NCBI GenBank assembly: GCA_051278165.1
Contig: JBNMNW010000015.1
Location: 1-40,993, forward strand
DNA length: 40,993 bases
Reading direction: 5' to 3'
DNA from: GCA-2684655 sp051278165
Lineage (GTDB): Bacteria > Planctomycetota > UBA1135 > UBA2386
The notes beneath the pieces were generated by a model. It ran no database searches. It was not told where the DNA came from and worked only from the letters and a program-made list of their open reading frames with translations. The position numbers and the translations under genes are program-made. Below, piece by piece: positions 8,545 to 17,459 of the stretch (position 1 is the first letter of the stretch; every line of letters begins with the position of its first letter).

Positions 8545-11500
8545 TTACTGACGCCAGTAGTTCGAGACCACGCGCACGCCCGGCACAGAGACCGTTGCGA
8601 TGCGAGTGCCCGTCGAGATCTCGAAGACGTCGACATTGCCAACATCCGAGAGAGCGACGAACAACAGTCGTGGTGTCGATGCAGGCACGATCACGCCACC
8701 CTGATTCTTCACTACGTGCTTGCCGGAGTGGAAGTAGGGCGTGGTCGAGAAGTTCGGGGCGTAGATCGTCGCCTGACCAGCAACCGCGCCGACATTGATC
8801 ATGTCGTCGTAGGCCAAGTCGATGATCGAGTTACCCGACATCTGGTCAATGAACGACCCCGGTGCCGGCGTGCCACCGATGCGCTGCACAACCGTCCATT
8901 CCTTCTGGCGGAAGGTCGGCGGCAGGATGAAGCCACCAGCGACTGGGTTCAGCGGCAGCGGACCGGCCGGCGAACTGGTCAGTGACAGGCGCGAAACCTG
9001 GCCGAGACCCGAATTATCGGTGTGACCGATCAAGACGCCACCCTGGCCAGCGTTGAAGTCGAACAACATCGACTTAGCGCGCGGGAAGGAGACGTTCGTC
9101 ACCGACGTGACGATGTCGTTGAAGCCAATGCCGTTGACGCCATCCGGTCCCGACTCGTAGATCGCAATCGTGCCGTTCGAGTTAAGGATGTAGGCCAAGT
9201 AGACACCCGAGAGGTTGCCGGTGCCGGCGTAACGCTCGGTGCAAACCACGTCGATCGGCCCGTTAAGGAAGCCACCCACCACGCGACGAACCGTGAAGTC
9301 CAGCGCACTGATGATGGTCACCTGGTTGCCTTCGGTCGACACCGCAACGATGTCTTCGCCATCCGGTTGCCATGCCACACCAGTCGGGCCGGTCTCGACG
9401 CGAGTCTCAGCGACGATCTGGTGGAACGTCGAGCTGAGCGGGTTGATATCGATGAACGAGACCGTCGCGCTGGCGAAGTTCGTAACCGCCAAACGGGTCA
9501 TGTTCGGCGACATCGCCAAGCTGACCGGGTCCGACAGTTGGATCGTGTCCAGCACCGTGAAACGGTTGCTGTTGACCACGAGGACCTGACGGTTGTCACG
9601 GTCGAGCACGTAGAGGAAGTGACCAACCTGCTGACGCGACGTGAACGGGCAGAACGGCGGCGGCGGCGGCGGCGAAGCCGGCGGCGGCTGCGGGCCAACG
9701 AACACACCCATGAAGCCGGTGCCGTAGACTCCCAATTCGTTCTGAACGGTGGAGAACGGATTGCCGACGACGAGCAGGTTCAGACCAACCGCGAGACAGT
9801 TCGCCGCAGGACCACCGGTTACCAGCGCACCCAGGGGACCGAGCGACGACTTGACGGCCGGCTCTTCACCGAAGATGGCGCGGTTCGGGTTTGGCGGCGG
9901 GAAGATCAAGCGCGGCGGGTTCGGGATCGGCGGCTGGGTGATCGTGTTACCCGACTGCACCAGACCGAGTAGCTCGTTGACCTGGTTAGAACGGCTGGCG
10001 TTCCGGTTGATGTTCTCGTTGTTGTAGATCAGGTCGAGCGGCGCGCCGATGTGGATATCGGTAACGTCACTGACGATCGGATCCCGCAGCAAGCGCGTGC
10101 TGCCGTTGGTGTCTTGCGTGAGCGTGAGCACACCTGCACCACCAGCATCGAGGTTCGACGACCCTGGGGCCATCGACGGCGTGATGCCAGGAACACCGAT
10201 GTTCGGGTTCGCCGTCCAGCGCGTGTTATTGGTGTCACCCGTGCCTTGGCCAAAGCCATTGAGGTCGAGGACACTGACACCTGGCTCTGCACCACCGGTA
10301 CCGAAGTAAACGACTTCCGGCGAAACCGGCGCGTTGACTAGGCCTGGCCCATTGCCCGTCGTGTAGGACGTCGATACTGGCTGACCGATCAAGTCACCGT
10401 TCAGGCTAGAGATCGTTGTTTGCTGCACCGTGATGTCGACTTGCGACTGACCAGGCAGATTGTAAGCCGGACGAACGATGTAGTTCATCAAGTCGCCGAA
10501 GCTGACTGGGTCCGCGTAGTAGATGACCGGGAACGTCGCAGCCGACGAGGTCACCTGTAGCGAGACACCACCAGTAGGCGGAGTGAACAGCGTCGCGTCG
10601 AAGAACGACCCGACTTCACCCGGCTGCACTGGCTTGTTGAACCTGATCAGGATCGAGCCGGTCGGGTCGACGCCCGTCTGGCCGTTGCCAGGACTGATCT
10701 GTGGCACAGCGGTCCAGCCGAGCACTTCCGGTGGATCCGAATCAGGACCAACCGTCGTTGCCACACCCACTTCTTGCTCGAGGATGTCGTTTTCCGTGTC
10801 GCGCACCGCGTTGGTGACGATCAACCGCAGCAAGCGGTTGTTGGGGAACGTCTCGAACGGAGCCGTCATGTCGCCATTGCTGTCCGCAATGAACGTGAAC
10901 GATTTGTTCGACACGAGGTCGGACGAACCGGGGTAGCTCGGGAAGCCGTTGGCGCGCGAATCGAGGATATTGACGCCGTTGCCGTCGGCCTCAACTGCCT
11001 TGACCTTCACCAGCGTGCCACCTTCGTTAAAGTAGGTGAAGCCGTTGACAAAGCCACGCCCCTGGATCGCAATCGTCGTTTCCGTCGATGGATCGTAGGC
11101 GAGCACGTTCAACGCACCCGACAAACCGGAGTTCGACTGGTCCGCGAGCAAGTTGCTCAGGATCGAGTCGACGTCGAGCTTGTGGCTGAACGAGAAGTGC
11201 AGGAATTGGTTGCCCGGATCACCGTTCGGCAGCACTGCGGTCGTCGGCAGGGTGGCTACTGGGAGCACACCGTTATTGCCGTTGACGAACTGCTTGAGGG
11301 TGGCCTCGCTTTCGATGTTGATGACCGTCGACGTGGGATTGCCGAACGAGTCTGTCGTGCGAATGCGGTAGGGATAGACGCTGCCTGATCCGGTGCTAAT
11401 TCCAGTAACTAGGAAGTCGCCGCGATTATCAGGGTCGCCCTTGCCGCCGCCGCTACAACCGCTGGCGCCCATCGCAAAAGCGATGAGGCCGGCAACCGCG

Positions 11501-11565
11501 AACGTGGAGAGGGTGCGGACGGCGGGAGAAGCCGGTCGCGACCGATGCGTAGGGTTGGCTTTCAT
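8545..11565 (-). CDS. large lipoprotein with Ig-like and beta-propeller domains
   Basis: This 1006-residue exported lipoprotein has a signal peptide with lipobox ASGC (lipidated C37) followed by SGGGKG. Around residues 270-330, 'DSDPPEVLGW...SPGNGQTGVDPTGSILIRFNKPV' is the pattern of a Big_5 (SbsA-type) Ig-like domain. A Pro-rich linker with six consecutive prolines lies near 630-650. The C-terminal third has YVTN/NHL-type beta-propeller blades, for example FLYVLDRDNRQVLVVNSN, PVSLAMSPNMTRLAVTNFAS and PTGVAWQPDGEDIVAVSTEGN. No catalytic residues were recognised. It probably sits on the outer face of a membrane as a binding or structural protein. Such lipoproteins are common in planctomycetes. 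A 6-bp hairpin just before the start may affect translation. Confidence 0.85.
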   Translation of the reverse strand: MKANPTHRSRPASPAVRTLSTFAVAGLIAFAMGASGCSGGGKGDPDNRGDFLVTGISTGSGSVYPYRIRTTDSFGNPTSTVINIESEATLKQFVNGNNGVLPVATLPTTAVLPNGDPGNQFLHFSFSHKLDVDSILSNLLADQSNSGLSGALNVLAYDPSTETTIAIQGRGFVNGFTYFNEGGTLVKVKAVEADGNGVNILDSRANGFPSYPGSSDLVSNKSFTFIADSNGDMTAPFETFPNNRLLRLIVTNAVRDTENDILEQEVGVATTVGPDSDPPEVLGWTAVPQISPGNGQTGVDPTGSILIRFNKPVQPGEVGSFFDATLFTPPTGGVSLQVTSSAATFPVIYYADPVSFGDLMNYIVRPAYNLPGQSQVDITVQQTTISSLNGDLIGQPVSTSYTTGNGPGLVNAPVSPEVVYFGTGGAEPGVSVLDLNGFGQGTGDTNNTRWTANPNIGVPGITPSMAPGSSNLDAGGAGVLTLTQDTNGSTRLLRDPIVSDVTDIHIGAPLDLIYNNENINRNASRSNQVNELLGLVQSGNTITQPPIPNPPRLIFPPPNPNRAIFGEEPAVKSSLGPLGALVTGGPAANCLAVGLNLLVVGNPFSTVQNELGVYGTGFMGVFVGPQPPPASPPPPPPFCPFTSRQQVGHFLYVLDRDNRQVLVVNSNRFTVLDTIQLSDPVSLAMSPNMTRLAVTNFASATVSFIDINPLSSTFHQIVAETRVETGPTGVAWQPDGEDIVAVSTEGNQVTIISALDFTVRRVVGGFLNGPIDVVCTERYAGTGNLSGVYLAYILNSNGTIAIYESGPDGVNGIGFNDIVTSVTNVSFPRAKSMLFDFNAGQGGVLIGHTDNSGLGQVSRLSLTSSPAGPLPLNPVAGGFILPPTFRQKEWTVVQRIGGTPAPGSFIDQMSGNSIIDLAYDDMINVGAVAGQATIYAPNFSTTPYFHSGKHVVKNQGGVIVPASTPRLLFVALSDVGNVDVFEISTGTRIATVSVPGVRVVSNYWRQ

Positions 11566-12004
11566 TGGGATGGTTTCCGCCCGGACAAGGGCGGTGGGGT
11601 CTACTCCGGGACGAGTCGAGCCAGAAGCCGTAGAACGTTACTTCGCTTACAGTTCCATGCAAGCGAACTCCGCTTGACACGGCCCGGCTCGATGCCTGGT
11701 TATTTGGTAAGGAGCAATCGCGATGCCAAAGCCGATGACCCAAGGCGATTTTACCGAATCGGTGAACGCCGAGGTTTCGACCTTGCCCTAAAAATCGACG
11801 TTACGCCCGGTGATAAATCGGGTTACGCCACAATCATGACATGGCCACAGGCGCACGTGTGAAATCGCTCACCGTGCGCGAGCGCTCACGCACCGGCTCA
11901 CCGACGGGGCTCGCGCTCGCTAAAGACCTTCTTGAGACGACGGATCTTGACCGCCAAACGAAGACGATCCACGCAGAACGCCATCACGGTTAGCGTCCCC
12001 CACC
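11566..12004. other. divergent intergenic region with inverted repeat and -35-like box
   Basis: These 439 bp separate two genes that diverge, so both promoters must lie here. TTCGCTT (11642-11648) and AAGCGAA (11661-11667) form a 7-bp inverted repeat with a 12-base spacer, an operator-like arrangement. TTGACA (11674-11679), a consensus -35 box, lies seven bases downstream of it on the plus strand, but no good -10 box follows at 16-18 bases. Open frames across this region lack start signals and family similarity and were not called. Confidence 0.35.
11577..11594 (-). promoter_or_regulatory. leader hairpin 11 bases before the lipoprotein start
   Basis: CCGCCC (11577-11582) and GGGCGG (11589-11594) pair perfectly around a 6-base loop. 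On the minus-strand transcript the hairpin ends 11 bases before the start codon at 11565, where a ribosome would load. It could limit translation initiation or be a binding site. No Shine-Dalgarno sequence was seen between it and the ATG. Confidence 0.3.
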
Positions 12005-14218
12005 ATGGATTCCTCGCTGCACCGCCGCTCACGCACACGGCTTTACTCGAAGGCGACCGCACTCTTGTGCTGCCTGATGACGGCCGGTTTAGCGGCGCAA
12101 ACGCGCGTCGCCTGCCTCGGCGACTCGATCACCTACGGCGCCCGAATCGCCGATCGCGACCACAGTTCCTATCCGGGCTGGCTCAACGACTTCCTCGGCA
12201 TGCCATACGAAGTGCGCAACTTCGGCGTTGGCGGCGCGACCTTGCTGCAGGCAGCGGACCGGCCCTATGCAAAGACCAAAGCGTTTCGCGATGCACTGGC
12301 ATGGCAGCCCCATGTCGCGTTCGTCATGCTCGGCACCAATGACACGTGCGAGAACGAGCGACGCCACAACTGGCGGCATGCCGATTCGCTTGCCGCGGAT
12401 GCAGCACAACTCGTCGCGTCGCTGCTGGAAGTACGCAAAGACATGCGCATCGTGCTGTGTTCGCCCACACCGATGTTCGCGCAACAGCGCGGACTCAAAC
12501 CAGAACGCAAAGCCGACCTCGAGACGCGCGGCAAACGATTGGCCGCATGTGCGCAAGCAATGCAAACGGTCGCGCGCACCAACGACAACGTTGAGTATCT
12601 CGAACTGCGCAACACACTCACTGCGGCCCACGTCAGCGATGGCGTGCACCCAACGGCGTTCGGCGCCGAACGTATCGCTCGCCGCATTGCCGAAGCAATT
12701 CGTTCACCAGTCACACCGAGCGATCTGCGGCGCAACCAACTAGACAACGAACTCAAGGAGCGTGACGTCCCCACCAAGACAGACTCGTTCCACGGGTTCG
12801 ACGGGATCACCTTCCAACTGCCGCAAACATCCGCACAGTGCCGCGTGTTCTTTCCGAAGGGCACCGCCAAAGGCACGCCGTGGGTCTTGCGCGCACGCTT
12901 CTTTGGCCACCAACCGGCGCTCGACATTGCGCTGCTAGAACGCGGCTTCCACCTCGCCTACTGCGACGTCAGCAATCTCTACGGCTCGCAGCTGGCCATC
13001 GACCGCTACTTCGAACTGCACTCGCTGCTAGAAGACGCCGGCTTCAACCAACGCGCCGTATTGGAAGGCATGAGCCGCGGCGGCCTGCAAATCATCAATT
13101 GGGCTACGGCCTATCCGCAACGAGTCGCAGCGATCTATGGCGACAACCCAGTCGTAGATATCCGTTCGTGGCCGGGCGGCAATTCGGGCAAGCGCTCCGA
13201 CGCCGACTGGCAGCGCTGCATGAAGGTATACGGACTCGATGAAGAGTCCGCCAAGACGTTCGAACCAATAGAGGTCTCCCGCCTCAAGCCACTGGCGCTC
13301 GAAGGCATCCCGATGATGCTTGTGCTCGGCATGGACGACAAGGTTGTGCCGATCGCGGAGAACGGCAACCTACTCGCCGCGCGTTATGCCAAGGCAGGTG
13401 GCCAAGTCGACGTATGGCGCAAGCCTGGCAACGGCCACCACCCGCATGGCCTGCACCCGGTCGACCCGCTACTGCGAGCCATCCTTCGCGCGACGGGCTT
13501 CGCGCAAGGCATCACGACAACAGCCAGCCCCTCCGTCGAATATCGTAGCGGCGCCGGTTGGCATGGGGATTCATGGCGCACGCAAGTCGACAAGATGCGC
13601 GCGCTCGCAAAGCTTCACCCCGACATTCCGGTCGTATTTCTAGGCGACTCGATCACGCAAAGTTTGACCGGCAGTCGCGACCGCATCGCCACGGCCAGTG
13701 GCACACGCGCCATCGATAAGGCGTTCGGCGAGCAGGGTGCGATCTCGCTGGGATTGAGTGGCGACCGCACCGAGCACCTGCTGTACCGCATCGAACACGG
13801 CGCTCTGCAGGAGCTGTCGCCAAAGGTCATCGTGCTGCAGATCGGCGTTAACAACGTCGTCACTGGCAAGCACACTGCGAACGAGGTCGTCGAAGGCATT
13901 TGGAGGGTCGCGCTCGGACTGAATCCACAGGCCCATGTTCTCGTCTGCGGCCCATTTCCCGCGGGTGCGCGCGGCTCCTTGACTAGGCAGACCGTCGATT
14001 CCATTCACGACACCTTGCAACTCTTCAACAAGGCGAAACCCTGGCATGGCGGCAAGGCCAACCTCAGCTACCTAGACCTGCGCGGCCTGTTTCTTAACGA
14101 GGACGGCACCTGCAACAAGAACATGCGCGACGACCGCATCCACATTAGCGGCAGTGGCCAGGAAGCATGGATGCAAGCGATCTCGACGGCCATTAAGAAG
14201 CTCGACGAGGATCGCTAA
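12005..14218 (+). CDS. exported three-domain hydrolase: SGNH - alpha/beta hydrolase - SGNH
   Basis: The 737-residue protein has a signal peptide (about 1-31, cut near GLAAQ). Domain 1 (33-235) is an SGNH/GDSL esterase: ACLGDSITYG (Ser41), GVGGAT, LGTND (Asn112) and DGVHPT (Asp212, His215). Domain 2 (about 262-500) is an alpha/beta hydrolase: nucleophile elbow GMSRGG (Ser357), acid in GMDDKVVP (Asp444) and His in GHHPHG (478/479). Domain 3 (about 525-737) is a second SGNH: VFLGDSITQS (Ser549), GLSGDRT, IGVNN (Asn616) and DRIH (Asp710, His713). All three catalytic sets look complete. Such domains usually remove acetyl or other ester groups from polysaccharides. The exported FAD oxidoreductase downstream (195 bp away) fits a carbohydrate-processing pair. 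Substrate is unknown. Confidence 0.9.
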   Translation: MDSSLHRRSRTRLYSKATALLCCLMTAGLAAQTRVACLGDSITYGARIADRDHSSYPGWLNDFLGMPYEVRNFGVGGATLLQAADRPYAKTKAFRDALAWQPHVAFVMLGTNDTCENERRHNWRHADSLAADAAQLVASLLEVRKDMRIVLCSPTPMFAQQRGLKPERKADLETRGKRLAACAQAMQTVARTNDNVEYLELRNTLTAAHVSDGVHPTAFGAERIARRIAEAIRSPVTPSDLRRNQLDNELKERDVPTKTDSFHGFDGITFQLPQTSAQCRVFFPKGTAKGTPWVLRARFFGHQPALDIALLERGFHLAYCDVSNLYGSQLAIDRYFELHSLLEDAGFNQRAVLEGMSRGGLQIINWATAYPQRVAAIYGDNPVVDIRSWPGGNSGKRSDADWQRCMKVYGLDEESAKTFEPIEVSRLKPLALEGIPMMLVLGMDDKVVPIAENGNLLAARYAKAGGQVDVWRKPGNGHHPHGLHPVDPLLRAILRATGFAQGITTTASPSVEYRSGAGWHGDSWRTQVDKMRALAKLHPDIPVVFLGDSITQSLTGSRDRIATASGTRAIDKAFGEQGAISLGLSGDRTEHLLYRIEHGALQELSPKVIVLQIGVNNVVTGKHTANEVVEGIWRVALGLNPQAHVLVCGPFPAGARGSLTRQTVDSIHDTLQLFNKAKPWHGGKANLSYLDLRGLFLNEDGTCNKNMRDDRIHISGSGQEAWMQAISTAIKKLDEDR

Positions 14219-14413
14219 CAGTTCGACGCGCGCAATCGCCTGCCACACTCGTTAGCAGATGGCATGCGAAGCCGGGCTACGCGGCGGCAACCATGCGTTC
14301 GCCATGACGCCTGCAACGCGCAACGCATGGGTCCCGAACCTGATCATGCGATTCAGAACGCACCTAGTGATCTGATCCTTGCCCTGGTGAGGGCAGATCT
14401 CGACGATGAGCGC

Positions 14414-16309
14414 ATGCGCTTCCTCATCGCTCTCGCAGCCCTGCTAGCCACCACGATGGCGCCGTGCCAACAAACAGAAGGCTTGGTGCTCGTCGAAGCA
14501 GAGTCGTTCCAAGACACCGGCGGCTGGGTTGTCGACCAACAGTTCATGGACTTTATGGGCTCGCCGTATGTGCTGGCGCACGGACTCGGCATTCCGGTGC
14601 AAGATGCGAAGACCGAGGTGACGTTCGCAAGCGATGGCCGCTACCGCGTATGGGTTCGCACCCGTGATTGGGTGGCGCCGTGGAATGTGCCCGGGGCACC
14701 GGGTCGATTTGAGCTACAGCTAAACGGCACGTCGCTGACGACAACGTTCGGCACCAAAGGCGCCGAGTGGCATTGGCAGGACGGAGGCGAGGTCGAAGTC
14801 ACCAAGCAGACGGCACTGACGCTACATGACCTGACCGGATTCGAAGGGCGCTGCGATGCGATCTTGTTCAGCAAGGACCTGAGCTTGCAACCACCTAACA
14901 GTGGCGACGCGCTAGCACAACTTCGCGGCAAACTGCTCGGCTGGGATCGCGCGCCAATCGATGGCGGCACCTTTGACCTGGTCGTCGTCGGCGGCGGCAT
15001 TGCTGGCACCAGCGCCGCGATCACCGCAGCGAGACTCGGCTGCAAGGTCGCGCTGATCCAAGATCGGCCGGTGCTCGGCGGCAATGGCAGCAGCGAAGTG
15101 CGCGTCTGGCCCGAAGGCCACACCAACCACCAGCCTTACCCGCACATCGGCGACGTCGTGCGCGAACTCGTTCGCAAGAAGGGCAAGGGCGATGGCAACG
15201 CCGGCAACCGCGACATTTACAACGACCACCGCAAGCTCAACCTGGCACGCGCCGAGCCCAACCTGACGCTGCTGCTCGAACACCGCGCCAACGGCGCAAC
15301 TCACGAGCGCGGCCACATCGCCTCGGTGCGAGCCCAACACACACGCAGCGGCCGCAGACAACTCATTCGTGGCCGTTGGTTCCTCGACGCGACCGGCGAT
15401 GGCGTGCTGGGTGCATTGGTCGGCGCCGACTTCGAAATGACCCACCAAGGCCACATGGGCGTCAGCAACCTATGGAATGTCGGCGAGGTTGAGAAGAACG
15501 AATACCAACTACTGTGCGAGTGCGAAGACGACGACCCGATGTCGCTCAACTTCGTGCAGTCAAACGAGCCCGCGCCGTTCCCCCCATGCCCTTGGGCCGT
15601 CGATCTCAGCGACAAGCCGTTCCCGGGCCGTAAGGCACAGAAGGACGGCAAGCGCGACATGGCCAACCTGTCACAACTCGGCGGGTGGTTCTGGGAGACG
15701 GGCTTTGATCGTCACCCCATCACCGACCTCGAACGCATGCGCGATCAGAACCTGCGCGCGATGTATGGCGCGTGGGATGCACTGAAGAACGTCGACGGCC
15801 AATACCCTAACCAACGCCTCAAGTGGGCCGCGTTCATCGCCGGCAAGCGCGAGTCACGACGACTGCTTGGCGATGTCATCGTCACCGGCAAGGACTTCCA
15901 CGACCTCAAGCCGTTCGCAGACGCCGCCTTCCCGTGCACGTGGCACATCGACCTGCACTTTCCGAAGTCTCAGTTTCAGAAGGGCCACGAAGGCGACGAG
16001 TTCATCTCCGATTACACGCGCGGCAAAGGCTACAAATACAAGGGCCCCTACTGGGCCCCCTACCGCGCGCTCTACAGCCGCAACATCGACAACCTGTTCA
16101 TGGCGGGCCGCGACATCAGCGTCACCCACGAAGCGCTCGGTGCCGTGCGCGTCATGCAGACATGCGGCATGATGGGCGAAATCGTCGGCATGGCAGCGTC
16201 TCTGTGTAAGCAGCACGACTGCAATCCGCGCGCTGTCTACAAAGAGCATCTCGACGAACTAAAGGCGTTGATGAAGCGCGGCGCCGGCAAGCAAGCGGCG
16301 CCGAAGTAG
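14414..16309 (+). CDS. exported FAD-dependent oxidoreductase with N-terminal carbohydrate-binding-like domain
   Basis: The start at 14414 opens on a Sec signal peptide (RFLIALAALLATTMA) and gives 631 residues; longer frames would add an implausible charged leader. Residues 25-155 (VLVEAESFQDTGGWVVDQQF...VWVRTRDW) resemble the golvesin/CBM-like domain found in front of planctomycete oxidoreductases. The FAD_oxidored domain starts with the Rossmann dinucleotide motif VVVGGGIAGTSAAITAARLG (G193, G195, G198) and continues with GGNGSSEVRVWPEG. The second FAD-contact region is FMAGRDISVTHEALGAVRVMQTCGMMG near the end. Export of a flavoprotein is unusual outside this family. The likely substrate is a sugar or sugar acid, inferred from the neighbouring triple hydrolase. 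It converges on the MerR-TPR gene with five bases between the stops. Confidence 0.85.
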   Translation: MRFLIALAALLATTMAPCQQTEGLVLVEAESFQDTGGWVVDQQFMDFMGSPYVLAHGLGIPVQDAKTEVTFASDGRYRVWVRTRDWVAPWNVPGAPGRFELQLNGTSLTTTFGTKGAEWHWQDGGEVEVTKQTALTLHDLTGFEGRCDAILFSKDLSLQPPNSGDALAQLRGKLLGWDRAPIDGGTFDLVVVGGGIAGTSAAITAARLGCKVALIQDRPVLGGNGSSEVRVWPEGHTNHQPYPHIGDVVRELVRKKGKGDGNAGNRDIYNDHRKLNLARAEPNLTLLLEHRANGATHERGHIASVRAQHTRSGRRQLIRGRWFLDATGDGVLGALVGADFEMTHQGHMGVSNLWNVGEVEKNEYQLLCECEDDDPMSLNFVQSNEPAPFPPCPWAVDLSDKPFPGRKAQKDGKRDMANLSQLGGWFWETGFDRHPITDLERMRDQNLRAMYGAWDALKNVDGQYPNQRLKWAAFIAGKRESRRLLGDVIVTGKDFHDLKPFADAAFPCTWHIDLHFPKSQFQKGHEGDEFISDYTRGKGYKYKGPYWAPYRALYSRNIDNLFMAGRDISVTHEALGAVRVMQTCGMMGEIVGMAASLCKQHDCNPRAVYKEHLDELKALMKRGAGKQAAPK

Positions 16310-16314
16310 CAGCC

Positions 16315-17175
16315 TCAGGAACCGCCGTTATTGCGCAACCGCTGGCGGACTTGCTCCGCCCAACCCGAGTTCGGATCGAAAGTCAGGTAGGCACGCCAGT
16401 GCTTGCGGGCACGTTCTAGATCACCGACCACGGCCAGTGCTTCGGCCAGGTTGTAGTGCGCGTCGGCATAGTGCGGCACGATCTCCAAGGCACGTCCTAA
16501 CGCTTCGACAGCACCGTCGCGATCGCCTACTTCACCGCGCACGATGCCGAGGTTGTTCCAGGCTTCGGCATAGTCTGGCGCACGCGCAATCGCTGCCGCA
16601 AACTGATCCACTGCCTCTTTGCGACGCCGCAACTCGTAGTAGCAGTTGCCGAGATTAAAATGGGTTTCGGCGCTACCAACCGGCAGCGCGTGTTCGTAGG
16701 CACGAACGGCATCTTCTAGACGGCCAGCCGCTTCGGCATCAACGCCAATTGCAAACCAGGCTTGGGCACTGCGTAACTGCGGCAACGGTTCAGATTCGCC
16801 ATCCGCCGCCGCGGCGAAGTCGAACACCATTTGACCGGTTGGCTCGACCAAGCGACCATCGGGCGCGCGCACAGTGACGCGCTTGGTGCCGATGCTGGCC
16901 AACAAGCCGCTCAGCGCGGCGTCTGCATCAGGCACAACGGTGCGCGCCAATTGCCACGCGCGGGCAATGCGTGGCGCCGTCCAGCCGGCGCGCCACAACT
17001 CGGCCAGCGTGCGCACGGTGCCGACCGAACGAAACACGAAGCGACGTGCTGAGCCGCGCATCGGCTGCAACAGCTCAAGATCTTGCCAGCGCTTGATGAC
17101 ACTGACCGGCAAGCCGCACAATTCGGCAAGTTCATCGACGCTAAACGTGCGCTCATTGCCGCCGTCGCTTCTCAC
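16315..17175 (-). CDS. MerR-type DNA-binding domain fused to TPR repeats
   Basis: This 286-residue protein joins an N-terminal MerR-like winged helix (about 10-75: FSVDELAELCGLPVSVIKRWQDLELLQPMRG) to a C-terminal series of TPR repeats (about 140-280: AWFAIGVDAEAAGRLEDAVRAYEHAL, HFNLGNCYYELRRRKEAVDQFAAAI, AWNNLGIVRGEVGDRDGAVEALGRAL, HYNLAEALAVVGDLERARKHW). It lacks the metal-binding or ligand domains of classical MerR regulators, so the TPRs probably bind a protein partner. It starts with GTG at 17175, overlapping the stop of the preceding small frame by four bases. Target genes are not evident. Confidence 0.8.
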   Translation of the reverse strand: MRSDGGNERTFSVDELAELCGLPVSVIKRWQDLELLQPMRGSARRFVFRSVGTVRTLAELWRAGWTAPRIARAWQLARTVVPDADAALSGLLASIGTKRVTVRAPDGRLVEPTGQMVFDFAAAADGESEPLPQLRSAQAWFAIGVDAEAAGRLEDAVRAYEHALPVGSAETHFNLGNCYYELRRRKEAVDQFAAAIARAPDYAEAWNNLGIVRGEVGDRDGAVEALGRALEIVPHYADAHYNLAEALAVVGDLERARKHWRAYLTFDPNSGWAEQVRQRLRNNGGS

Positions 17176-17399
17176 GAGCCCCCTCCAGCGACGAGCCCCT
17201 TGAACAGCGACGCCCGCAGGCTGCCGTCCTTTTGCAGCAGATTCAAACGAGCATCGCGACCTGAGCCAACTCTGCCTGAGCCAACTCTGCCTGAGCCAAC
17301 TCCGCTTGAATTAACGTCGAGGAAGGCCTTCATCGACACCAAACTCAGCTTGAGGAAGCCCTTCCAGGACGTGCGTGATGGAACTGCCATGACATTCAT
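17172..17399 (-). pseudogene. probable Ku-gene remnant (75-residue frame)
   Basis: Residues 5-25 (VPSRTSWKGFLKLSLVS) match the opening of bacterial Ku proteins, which typically begin with a short leader then '(P)xWKGxLKLSLVSVPV' and go on for about 250 residues. Here the match decays at MKAFLDVNSSG, where the VPVKAY-type strand would be. Three copies of VGSGR, encoded by 15-bp repeats, follow, and then the frame ends LFKGLVAGGGS. The core Ku ring domain is absent, so it cannot bind DNA ends as Ku does. The stop overlaps the MerR-TPR start in the same GTGA manner as other operon pairs here, so the downstream part of an original gene junction may survive. The call rests on remembered family pattern, not a search. 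Confidence 0.45.
17261..17305 (-). repeat. 15-bp direct repeat, three units, in the Ku-like frame
   Basis: Units ctgagccaactctgc (17261-17275), the same (17276-17290), and ctgagccaactccgc (17291-17305) encode the three VGSGR repeats on the minus strand. They sit where the Ku similarity breaks off. Confidence 0.85.
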
Positions 17400-17459
17400 C
17401 GAGACGATGACCGGACGGAACGTCAGCAGGGTAGCAGTGACCCTGAGATTCCGACGTAA

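Noticed and set aside
11545..11862. Frame of 105 codons in the divergent region before the triple hydrolase
   Set aside because: It starts inside the lipoprotein gene on the other strand and shows no domain or signal. The region must hold promoters.
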